This document shows positions 1 through 4,945 of a stretch of DNA of 5,410 nucleotides, one piece after another. Under the pieces are notes generated by a model. It worked only from the letters and a program-made list of their open reading frames with translations, did not search any database and had not been told where the DNA came from. The position numbers and the translations under genes are program-made. This DNA comes from Treponema sp. UBA7590 (GTDB lineage Bacteria > Spirochaetota > Spirochaetia > Treponematales > Treponemataceae): NCBI GenBank assembly GCA_002478955.1, contig DLKK01000090.1:1-5410 (forward strand), written 5' to 3'. Numbering within the stretch: position 1 is the first letter of the stretch; each line of letters opens with the position of its first letter.

Positions 1-80
1 TTGACAGAATCGCCCTTATAGAAAGTGGCGCGCAAAATCGAAAGGGGGCTCCCCTATTCAAAAAGATGTTTTCTTGGTAG
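1..80 (+). CDS. possible 3' end of an upstream CDS (partial)
   Basis: Reading frame 3 is open from the window edge to a TAG at 78-80. It encodes about 25 residues that begin DRIALIESGA and end KKMFSW. The first nine residues resemble the stretch that follows the switch-histidine loop of ABC-transporter ATPases (consensus like aDRI-v-sG), so this could be the tail of such an ATPase. The frame then enters the G/C-rich repeat block starting near 49, so the last residues may come from the repeat rather than the original gene. A frame this short stays open by chance fairly often, and the likeness is only a short motif. The call is tentative. Confidence 0.22.
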   Translation, partial: DRIALIESGAQNRKGAPLFKKMFSW

Positions 81-368
81 GGGAGGAAGTCTTATTTTAT
101 GAAAGACAGAGGATTTTTGGTTTCTATGATTTGTTGGCTATTTTTTTTGCAGGTTGCCTGGTTTTGTTTTGGTTTTGCGGAGCGGTAGCGCTGGGAGCCC
201 TTTACCGACCGGAGGCGCAAAAAGGGTGGCCTTGAAGCTTTGCGGAAAGGGCGCGTTTTTTGTGGTGAGGACGGCGAGCGCACAGCGAGGGGCGGACATA
301 GCGACGGCAAAAGGCGCGCTTTGCGTGTTTTTTGACGGACCGCCAATTTTTTTTCTGAATTAGGGGCG
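49..368. repeat. G/C-rich MITE-like block with imperfect terminal inverted repeats
   Basis: CTCCCCTATTCAAAAA at 49-64 is matched, inverted, by 351-368, whose reverse complement reads CGCCCCTAATTCAGAAAA. The two ends agree apart from one substitution and two single-base gaps. The core is compositionally foreign: 181-300 is about 62% G+C by count, far above the genes to the right. Inside are short inverted repeats, for example CCCTTT at 198-203 with AAAGGG at 221-226, and CTCCCCTA at 49-56 with TAGGGGAG at 78-85. The core also repeats GGCGCG followed by a T-run (near 250 and 313). Short open frames on both strands have no Shine-Dalgarno site and low-complexity, basic translations, so I read the block as non-coding. 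It could be a non-autonomous mobile element or an intergenic repeat. No target-site duplication could be fixed with certainty. Confidence 0.4.
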
Positions 369-377
369 AAAAAGGCT

Positions 378-402
378 ATCATCAGTGCTTTGATGATTTT
401 TT
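378..402 (+). terminator. weak hairpin plus T-run, possible terminator
   Basis: ATCATCA at 378-384 and TGATGAT at 391-397 form a 7-bp stem with a 6-nt loop, followed by an unbroken T-run to 402. The layout is that of a rho-independent terminator, but the stem is A/T-rich and weak. It would insulate the superoxide reductase gene from transcription coming through the repeat block. Confidence 0.28.
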
Positions 403-451
403 GATGACTGTTTGCGGGTGATTTTGCTTGGAAGAAAGAAAAATTGTGATA

Positions 452-473
452 TTTTTAAGTTGTGACTTAAAAA
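452..473. promoter_or_regulatory. perfect 9+9 bp palindrome upstream of superoxide reductase (candidate operator)
   Basis: TTTTTAAGT at 452-460 and ACTTAAAAA at 465-473 are exact reverse complements around a 4-bp centre, TGTG. TTGTGA occurs twice in direct orientation across the site (444-449 and 460-465). No T-tract follows the right arm on either strand in a way that suits a terminator, so an operator is the better reading. A weak promoter match runs through it (TTGTGA at 444-449, 17 bp, TTAAAA at 467-472), in which case the palindrome would occupy the spacer and -10. It lies 103 bp before the start codon. The regulator is unknown, and the site does not match the classical PerR or Fur consensus. 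Confidence 0.45.
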
Positions 474-576
474 GTGCTGGTTTTGCGCATTCGGGTGGGG
501 CTTGTAAAACGTTGTTTTTGGGCTAGAGGTTTACTTTTGCGCGGCCGGTATTTTTTAGTTTTTATAGGAGGCTTTT

Positions 577-957
577 ATGCAGTTGAAATTTTATTTTTGT
601 AGGCATTGTGGAAAAATTATTGCGATTGTAAAGGATTCTGGAACTCCAACTTTTTGTTGTGGAGAAGAAATGCAGGCTCTGGTGCCGGGAACATCGGATG
701 GCGCTTCAGAAAAACATATTCCGGTGATAAAAGTTTCTGGAAATACGGTTTCTGTTACTGTTGGCTCAAAACTTCATCCATCAGAATCAGAACATTACAT
801 TGAATGGATTCTGCTGGAGACAGACCAAGGGTTGCAGCAAAAATGGCTAAAACCGGGAAATTCGCCGAGTGTTGATTTTGCGGTTATGACCGGCGAGCGC
901 GTTCAGGCGGCTTACGAATATTGCAACATCCACAAACTTTGGAAGGCTGAATATTAG
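577..957 (+). CDS. dfx: superoxide reductase, class I (2Fe desulfoferrodoxin)
   Basis: This 126-residue protein has the full length and layout of two-iron superoxide reductases. It reduces superoxide to hydrogen peroxide in the cytoplasm of anaerobes, taking electrons from rubredoxin-like donors, and releases no O2. The N-terminal desulforedoxin domain (about residues 1-36) keeps all four centre I cysteines: C8 and C11 as CRHC, and the pair C27-C28. The C-terminal catalytic domain (about 40-126) has the EKHIP motif (E45, K46, H47), H67, H73, C116 and H119. These supply the four histidines and one cysteine of the square-pyramidal Fe centre II, and K46 is the expected superoxide-guiding lysine. 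The ATG is set by AGGAGG at 566-571, five bases upstream. A ferritin follows 113 bp downstream in the same direction, but with its own upstream palindrome, so co-transcription is possible but not required. Treponema pallidum neelaredoxin, by comparison, has lost centre I; this protein has not. Confidence 0.96.
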   Translation: MQLKFYFCRHCGKIIAIVKDSGTPTFCCGEEMQALVPGTSDGASEKHIPVIKVSGNTVSVTVGSKLHPSESEHYIEWILLETDQGLQQKWLKPGNSPSVDFAVMTGERVQAAYEYCNIHKLWKAEY

Positions 958-961
958 AAAA

Positions 962-990
962 TTGTCAGTGTAAATTAGATTTATTAAGAA
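962..990 (+). promoter_or_regulatory. possible sigma70-type promoter for the ferritin gene
   Basis: TTGTCA at 962-967 matches the -35 consensus at five of six positions. With a 17-bp spacer the -10 would be TAAGAA at 985-990, a poor match. The interest is its position: transcription would start near 997, immediately before the palindrome at 1001-1025, a common place for an operator. The -10 weakness keeps confidence low. Confidence 0.25.
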
Positions 991-1000
991 GGAATGTCAT

Positions 1001-1025
1001 TTTTTTCCATGAACATTGGAAAAAA
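1001..1025. promoter_or_regulatory. 9+9 bp palindrome upstream of ferritin (candidate operator)
   Basis: TTTTTTCCA at 1001-1009 and TGGAAAAAA at 1017-1025 are exact reverse complements around a 7-bp centre. The symmetry continues to CA/TG outside if one T is bulged. It sits 45 bp before the ferritin ATG. There is no T-tract after the right arm, so it is unlikely to terminate the superoxide reductase transcript, and an operator or a 5'-UTR hairpin is more likely. Its core differs from the palindrome at 452-473, though both have T5-6 and A5-6 outer arms. Confidence 0.42.
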
Positions 1026-1070
1026 TGTAAAAACTTCGCATTCTGGCTATTGATTTTTATGGAGGAAGTT

Positions 1071-1556
1071 ATGAGCACATTGTTATCGTCAATGTTGAAC
1101 ACACAAATTCAGAAAGAATTTGAATCCGCTTACATTTACCTTGGATTTTCAGCGTTTTTTGACAGAAAAGGTCTTTCCGGTTTTTCAAACTGGTACAAAG
1201 TTCAGGCAAAAGAAGAAGAAACTCACGCGATGAAAATTTATGATTATTTGTGCAAAGTGAATCAACCAATTGAACTTTTGCCAATTTCTGCACCCAAAAA
1301 CAAAGTTGAATCTGTTCTGCAGGTTTTAACGCAGTCGCTTGAGCACGAAGAATATGTTACAAATCTTATAAGCACGCTTTATTTTCAGGCGGAAAAAGAA
1401 AAAGACCTTTTTGCAAAGAATTTCCTTGAATGGTTCATTTCTGAACAGCTTGAAGAAGAGCAAAATGCCAAGGAACTTATCGGAAAATATGAAAATTTTT
1501 GTTCAACGCCGGAAGGTTTGTATCTTTTAGACAAAGAACTTGCCGCCAGAAAATAA
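1071..1556 (+). CDS. ftn: bacterial non-haem ferritin
   Basis: This is a 161-residue ferritin of FtnA-like length, whose 24-mer shell oxidises Fe(II) at a di-iron site and stores it as mineral in the cytoplasm. Aligned by eye to E. coli FtnA, the ferroxidase ligands are all present: E16, E49 and H52 (in KEEETH) for site A; E93 (in EHEE), Q126 and E129 (in SEQLEEE) for site B; and the conserved Y23. The C-terminal EGLYLLDKEL block also matches FtnA closely. The frame is open back to a TTG at 1050 and an ATG at 1059, but TGGAGG at 1060-1065 is five bases before the ATG at 1071 and fixes that start. Pairing with superoxide reductase makes sense, because removing free Fe(II) limits Fenton chemistry with the peroxide that enzyme makes. 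The gene ends 10 bp from the stop of the convergent minus-strand gene. Confidence 0.95.
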   Translation: MSTLLSSMLNTQIQKEFESAYIYLGFSAFFDRKGLSGFSNWYKVQAKEEETHAMKIYDYLCKVNQPIELLPISAPKNKVESVLQVLTQSLEHEEYVTNLISTLYFQAEKEKDLFAKNFLEWFISEQLEEEQNAKELIGKYENFCSTPEGLYLLDKELAARK

Positions 1557-1566
1557 AATTTAAAAA

Positions 1567-2244
1567 TCACCTGTGCAAAGAATTCTTTGTCAGCTGCTCC
1601 TTTTTGAATAATTCAATAAGCTGTTCGCGCGTAAGATTTCCGTTCCGCTCGCGGGCAGCTTTAAGTTTTCTGTAGACCGTGTTTTCGCTAAAACCTTCAA
1701 CTTCTTTCTGGTAAATTTTGCCATCACAAAGCTGAAGAAGAATTTTAATCTCATCCTCGTAAAGAATCAGTTTTTTGCGTTCAAAGTTGTTGGCAATAAC
1801 AAAGAAAACCGTTCCAAAAAACCAGATTGTCCGCGTAAGGTGAATCAAAAAATGGAAGACACTTTCGCCGTTTATTGAAAAAGCAACGCAAATCGCCGCA
1901 AAATAAAGCAAAACCGCAATAAATTTTACGCGCGGCTTAATCATGATAACAATGCAGACAATAAAAAGCGCGGTGTAATTGTTAAAAAGAAACGTTTTTT
2001 CAAATGCAATCATAAAAACCAAAATGACCGCATAAATAAGATAAAAATATGAGAAACATTTTCGCCTAAAAATCGCCGCAGCCGGAATATACAAAAAATT
2101 CATGATGGCAATAATCCAAGTTCCGGCAAAAAATCCCTCGGAAAAACCCTTCCATGCATACAAGGCACACAAAATTCCCGAAAGAACGCTCGTAAACAGC
2201 ACAAAATGATCATTCAAAAAAACGCTGAAAAAATCCTTCTTCAT
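1567..2244 (-). CDS. six-TM membrane protein with C-terminal LuxR/GerE-like HTH
   Basis: I do not recognise a named family for the whole 225-residue protein. Residues 14-32, 38-59, 64-82, 88-103, 106-124 and 133-153 are six hydrophobic segments, giving an integral inner-membrane domain. A basic RKK after the last one (156-158) is followed by a soluble C-terminal domain, residues 160-225. Its pattern (EDEIKILLQLCDGK, then KEVEGFSENTVYRKLKAAR, then LTREQLIELF) follows the LuxR/GerE helix-turn-helix, with SENTV in the position of the recognition helix. The likely role is a membrane-tethered transcription regulator that senses something in or across the membrane; the signal and targets are unknown. 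There is no Shine-Dalgarno site before the ATG, and a TATAAT lies only six bases upstream, so the message may be leaderless. It converges on ferritin and lies downstream of the XRE gene, from which it is separated by a terminator and its own promoter. Confidence 0.7.
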   Translation of the reverse strand: MKKDFFSVFLNDHFVLFTSVLSGILCALYAWKGFSEGFFAGTWIIAIMNFLYIPAAAIFRRKCFSYFYLIYAVILVFMIAFEKTFLFNNYTALFIVCIVIMIKPRVKFIAVLLYFAAICVAFSINGESVFHFLIHLTRTIWFFGTVFFVIANNFERKKLILYEDEIKILLQLCDGKIYQKEVEGFSENTVYRKLKAARERNGNLTREQLIELFKKEQLTKNSLHR

Positions 2245-2250
2245 ACAAAA

Positions 2251-2279
2251 ATTATATTGCTTTTATTTTTTCTGAACAA
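2251..2279 (-). promoter_or_regulatory. sigma70-type promoter of the membrane regulator, giving a leaderless mRNA
   Basis: On the minus strand a perfect -10 TATAAT (2256-2251) is preceded, after exactly 17 bp, by TTGTTC (2279-2274), which keeps the TTG of the -35. Only six bases (2250-2245) separate the -10 from the ATG at 2244. Initiation at the usual distance therefore falls on or next to the A of the start codon. This matches the absence of any ribosome binding site. Confidence 0.6.
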
Positions 2280-2371
2280 CCAAAAAACTCCCGCATTTTA
2301 AAATTTCTTTGGGGTTTTGCAAAAAGATGAAAAATTCACAGCTAAAAATAAAATTTATTACAGTAAAAAAT

Positions 2372-2400
2372 CTTAAAAATCTGGGGAAAAGTCTTTCCCC
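2372..2400 (-). terminator. rho-independent terminator for the XRE gene
   Basis: Read on the minus strand, GGGGAAA (2400-2394), a GACT loop and TTTCCCC (2389-2383) form a strong 7-bp hairpin. It is followed by AGATTTTTAAGATTTTTT, a U-rich tail. It lies about 70 bases after the XRE stop and before the promoter of the next minus-strand gene, so it would separate the two transcripts. Confidence 0.55.
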
Positions 2401-2467
2401 TAGGCTCAGCCACTCCGCGTCTTCGCCATACCCCATTCTCCTAGGGGCTCCGCCCCTAAAACCCCAG
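2381..2467. repeat. structured intergenic repeat with nested and mutually exclusive stems
   Basis: This G/C-rich block lies in an A/T-rich gap. Its ends are inverted: CTGGGG at 2381-2386 and CCCCAG at 2462-2467. Inside are a 7-bp hairpin (GGGGAAA 2383-2389 with TTTCCCC 2394-2400) and another 7-bp hairpin (TAGGGGC 2442-2448 with GCCCCTA 2452-2458, loop TCC). In addition, CCCCTAGG at 2397-2404 is an exact reverse complement of CCTAGGGG at 2440-2447. That pairing competes with both local hairpins. The same GGGGCTCC...CCTA wording appears at 45-56, so this may belong to a family of short repeats dispersed in the genome. Confidence 0.5.
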
Positions 2468-2472
2468 TATAA

Positions 2473-2811
2473 CTACAATAAATTTAAAACATCTTCAATA
2501 TCTTTTAAAATTCTCTCGCTCAATTCAATTTTTAAACTTTTTCCATAGATTTTTGCAAAAGAATTTTGGGTATTTACAGGGCATTCTCGTTCTCCAAATA
2601 GGGATGATGTTGGAATGTTTAATGCGTCGGCTATTTTATCTATTGTTTCTGCAGAAGGAAATCTTTCTCGGGCTTCCATATCGCCAATATAAGAAGTGCT
2701 CATTCCGATTTTTTCGGCAAGTTTTTCTTGTGTAAGACCTGCTTGTTTTCTATAGAATTTTAAATTCTGAATAAAAATATGGCGAATTCCCATAAAAGAA
2801 TTATCAGACAT
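2473..2811 (-). CDS. XRE/Cro-CI family HTH transcriptional regulator
   Basis: From the ATG at 2811 this is a 112-residue DNA-binding protein. Residues 17-72 form one Cro/CI-type five-helix domain: the LTQEKLAEKIGMSTSYIGDME stretch (26-46) holds helices 2 and 3, followed by the typical ER-PSAETIDKIADALNIP (49-67) and the ending SSLF. The C-terminal 40 residues (about 73-112) are unassigned; ELSERILKDIEDVLNLL looks helical and could serve dimerisation. No clear Shine-Dalgarno site marks the start. The frame extends to a GTG at 2841 and has another ATG at 2793, which would leave a short lead before the domain. It is divergent from the three-gene envelope operon, and a perfect inverted repeat lies between the two. 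It is therefore the obvious candidate repressor of that operon and of itself. A phage or conjugative-element repressor is the alternative, but no other mobile genes are visible here. Confidence 0.85.
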   Translation of the reverse strand: MSDNSFMGIRHIFIQNLKFYRKQAGLTQEKLAEKIGMSTSYIGDMEARERFPSAETIDKIADALNIPTSSLFGERECPVNTQNSFAKIYGKSLKIELSERILKDIEDVLNLL

Positions 2812-2856
2812 TTTGAAGGGATTTTTTATTTTATAAAACACACAATTTGCAAAAAA

Positions 2857-2886
2857 TTGACATAATTTTGAGTTTTAGTGTATATT
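2857..2886 (+). promoter_or_regulatory. strong sigma70-type promoter of the envelope operon
   Basis: A perfect -35 TTGACA (2857-2862) is followed, after an 18-bp spacer, by TATATT (2881-2886), five of six to the -10 consensus. Transcription would start near 2893 and leave a 5' leader of about 75 bases before the TTG start at 2969. Confidence 0.7.
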
Positions 2887-2907
2887 TTTATAAATTAAAA
2901 CTCAAAA
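2866..2907. promoter_or_regulatory. perfect 12+12 bp inverted repeat in the divergent promoter region (candidate XRE operator)
   Basis: TTTTGAGTTTTA at 2866-2877 and TAAAACTCAAAA at 2896-2907 are exact reverse complements, separated by 18 bp. Arm centres are 30 bp apart, close to three helical turns, so both face the same side of the DNA. The left arm lies between the -35 and -10 of the + strand promoter, and the right arm lies just after its expected start site. The left arm would thus not be transcribed, which argues for a DNA operator over an RNA hairpin. Its position beside the divergent XRE gene makes that protein the likely binder. Confidence 0.65.
2877..2905 (-). promoter_or_regulatory. 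candidate promoter of the XRE gene, overlapping the operator
   Basis: On the minus strand TTGAGT (2905-2900) and TACACT (2882-2877) are spaced by 17 bp, each matching four of six consensus bases. The -35 lies inside the right arm of the inverted repeat. The -10 begins at the inner edge of the left arm. Bound protein would block this promoter and the opposing + strand promoter together. It is a weak promoter compared with the one on the + strand. Confidence 0.4.
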
Positions 2908-2968
2908 AAGTAATAAAAATGAAATAAAACACGTTATAAAACATGATTATAAAAAAAGGGAGATTTTA

Positions 2969-4018
2969 TTGAAAATAAAAGAAATTTTGTTCTGCTGTTT
3001 TGTATTTACTTTTGTTAGTTGTGCAAGTTTAAAAAATAAAAATATAAATTCTCCAGATTGGATAAAAATTAAGGAAATTTCAAATTTTTATCCAAAAGAA
3101 AAATTTTTATCTTCAGTTGGAGTTGGAAAATCTCCTGAGATTGCAAGAAATAATGCGGATGCGGAACTTTCGTCATATTTTTCAGCTTTTGTAAAATCCA
3201 ATAGCTTCTTCAAAGAGAATTTTTCCTCTGCCAATGATGAAATATCAAGTCAAAAAGAATTTGTAAAAACGGTTTTTGTGAATTCAGAAACTAAGCTTTT
3301 TGCGTTGAAACATTCGGATGTTTATTTTGATAGAGATTCTCAAAATTATGTTGTCTACGCTTATATAAATCGGGAAGATGCGTTGGAGCTTGTTGAGCCA
3401 AAAATTCAGGAAAAATCTGCTTGTATAAATTCATTTTTTCAAAAAGCAAAATCAGAAAGTGAAAATTTTTATAAAATCATATTTTTTAACAAAGTATTAA
3501 ATGAAAGTCAGGATTTTTATGATTTATATTATTTTCTTTTAGGAATAAATTCTGAAAAAGCAAAAAAATATTTTTTTATAACAGAAGAAATAAAGAATTC
3601 AAGAGAACTGATTTTTGAGTTAAAGCAGAATGCAAAAATTTTTATAAAGGCGGATGCTGATGTTGAAAACCGAATAAAAACAAAACTTGCTGAAATTTTT
3701 TCAAAAGAAGGTTTTGCGGTTGTAGATGTTTCAGAAACTTCGGTAAATAAAGGAACAAATTTTTATACCGCAAACATTTTTGTAGATTTTAAAATTTTTG
3801 AAAATAACGGAATTTTTACATCATATCCAAGCTTGAATATTTATATAAAAGAAATAAATCCTTTTTTTAAGGAAAAAACTTTGGTGTCTTTTGAAAAGCG
3901 GTTTGGAAAGATTTCGTCTTATGAAAAAGAAATGTGCAGGAGACTGGTTATGCAGCGAATAGAAAATGAACTTGAAAATAATTTTATAAAAGAGGTGATG
4001 AATGATTCTAAATACTAA
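2969..4018 (+). CDS. LPP20-domain outer-envelope lipoprotein
   Basis: The 349-residue precursor starts with TTG, set by GGGAGA at 2958-2963 with a 5-base gap. A charged start (MKIKE) and a hydrophobic stretch lead to a lipobox FVSC with C18 as the lipidated residue, a loose spirochaete-like form. Residues about 28-140 resemble the LPP20 domain: SPDWI, then FLSSVGVGKSPEIARNNADAEL (the conserved G-G-S-A-A pattern), ending in YVVYAYINREDALEL. A helical middle (about 140-220) follows. The C-terminal part (about 220-349) has DADVENRIKTKLAEIFSKEGFAVV, an alternating alpha/beta pattern I cannot assign. LPP20 proteins include FlgP and related outer-membrane lipoproteins, but a flagellar role is not shown here. 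It is first in an operon, overlapping the next gene by 17 bp, and is very A/T-rich (3481-3600 is about 17% G+C by count). Confidence 0.8.
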   Translation: MKIKEILFCCFVFTFVSCASLKNKNINSPDWIKIKEISNFYPKEKFLSSVGVGKSPEIARNNADAELSSYFSAFVKSNSFFKENFSSANDEISSQKEFVKTVFVNSETKLFALKHSDVYFDRDSQNYVVYAYINREDALELVEPKIQEKSACINSFFQKAKSESENFYKIIFFNKVLNESQDFYDLYYFLLGINSEKAKKYFFITEEIKNSRELIFELKQNAKIFIKADADVENRIKTKLAEIFSKEGFAVVDVSETSVNKGTNFYTANIFVDFKIFENNGIFTSYPSLNIYIKEINPFFKEKTLVSFEKRFGKISSYEKEMCRRLVMQRIENELENNFIKEVMNDSKY

Positions 4019-4937
4019 ATACCACAAAAATCTGATTCTTGTATTTTTGATGTTTTTGAATGCTTTTTGTTTTGCGGCGCAGAAAAAAAATTCTATTGAC
4101 GAAACTTTGGATTTAGTAAGTAAAGAGATTGTTTCGCGTTGTTCAAAAAATGAAATTGTTGCAGTTCTTAATTTTTCTGCAGAAACAAAAGAAATGGATG
4201 AATATGTCCAGAATGGCTTAACTGCATCGATTTTTGAAAATTCTACTCTGCAGGTTGTAACGCGTCAAAATATGGATAAAGTTGAAAAAGAGCTGAAATT
4301 TCAAAATTCAGGTTTGGTAAGCGATAATACGGCTCTTTCTATTGGAGAGCGGCTTGGCGCCCATAAAATAATTTTCGGTTCATTGGAAGAACTGGACAAT
4401 AAATATATATTGCAAATAAAAATGCTTAATGTCGAAAAAGGAGCGTATGTTTTATTTAAAAAATACGAAATTTCAAGGTCGCCAAAAACAGAGCAACTTT
4501 TGCATCATGCGGCAACAATTTATAAATCTTCCTTAGGTTTTATTTTTGAAGGAAACAAAAATTCGATTTTTGGAATTGCCCCAACTGCAGGATTTTCTTT
4601 TGATTATAGTATTTTTAGACGTTTTTCTGTTGGTCTGAAAGTCTTGGTAAGTTATGACTTCTTTGAAAAGAACAATTCTATTTATTCTGTTGAGCCGCTT
4701 GGTTTTATGCGGTGGTATGCGGTTTCTCCTACAGGCGAGCCAAGCGCGGGTCTTTTTGTAGAGGCTCAAGGCGGACTGGAACTTATTTTTGTAAATTCAG
4801 ATTTAAAAAATTCCTTGGATATTGGTGGAGCTGTTGGTTTTCGTATGGCATCAGGAAATTTCTATGTTGAACCAATTTTGCGTGGTGGTTATCCATACAT
4901 TTTTGGATTAGGAATAAATGCAGGATTTAGGTTTTAG
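4002..4937 (+). CDS. CsgG/FlgO-like periplasmic domain fused to an outer-membrane beta-barrel
   Basis: This is a 311-residue secreted protein. Residues 1-26 are a Sec signal peptide (KYHKN, hydrophobic run, cleavage near FAA/QKK); the cysteine at 23 lacks a good lipobox. Residues about 32-165 fit the CsgG/FlgO/LpoB-like fold: a short strand IVAVLNF (52-58), helix, LQVVTRQNMDKVEKELKFQ (83-101), SGLVSD, then IGERLGAHKIIFGSLEEL (114-131) and a strand-rich end. Residues about 175-311 lack further helices and alternate polar and hydrophobic residues with many G/Y/F, giving perhaps eight strands. The protein ends GINAGFRF, an aromatic C-terminal beta-signal typical of BAM substrates. The domain order suggests a barrel anchored in the outer membrane with a periplasmic domain. 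The ATG lies after AGAGG at 3991-3995 and overlaps the preceding gene, implying translational coupling. The function is unknown. Confidence 0.72.
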   Translation: MILNTKYHKNLILVFLMFLNAFCFAAQKKNSIDETLDLVSKEIVSRCSKNEIVAVLNFSAETKEMDEYVQNGLTASIFENSTLQVVTRQNMDKVEKELKFQNSGLVSDNTALSIGERLGAHKIIFGSLEELDNKYILQIKMLNVEKGAYVLFKKYEISRSPKTEQLLHHAATIYKSSLGFIFEGNKNSIFGIAPTAGFSFDYSIFRRFSVGLKVLVSYDFFEKNNSIYSVEPLGFMRWYAVSPTGEPSAGLFVEAQGGLELIFVNSDLKNSLDIGGAVGFRMASGNFYVEPILRGGYPYIFGLGINAGFRF

Positions 4938-4945
4938 AGGTGATT

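Noticed and set aside
154..363. 69-codon open frame on the plus strand in the G/C-rich block
   Set aside because: It overlaps the previous frame on the opposite strand and has no ribosome binding site or recognisable motif.
92..382. 96-codon open frame on the minus strand in the G/C-rich block
   Set aside because: It has no Shine-Dalgarno site and a low-complexity basic translation rich in R, P, S and K. It follows the repeat block's boundaries, so it is best explained by base composition.
1050..1070. Upstream starts TTG 1050 and ATG 1059 for ferritin
   Set aside because: The Shine-Dalgarno TGGAGG at 1060-1065 overlaps the ATG at 1059 and is correctly spaced only for the ATG at 1071, which also gives the family-typical N-terminus.
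1576..1589. 14-bp perfect palindrome (CAAAGAATTCTTTG) and a longer 9-bp inverted repeat, 1530-1538 with 1583-1591, at the convergent gene ends
   Set aside because: It could be a bidirectional terminator, but both arms lie in coding sequence, the stem is A/T-rich and no T-run follows on either strand.
2309..2548. 79-codon + strand frame between the two minus-strand regulators
   Set aside because: It runs through the structured repeat and into the 3' end of the XRE gene and has no ribosome binding site; the composition is not gene-like.
2934..2952. TTATAA repeated at 2934-2939 and 2947-2952 in the operon leader, resembling a PerR box
   Set aside because: The spacing (19 bp overall) does not match the 7-1-7 PerR layout, and TTATAA is common in such A/T-rich DNA.
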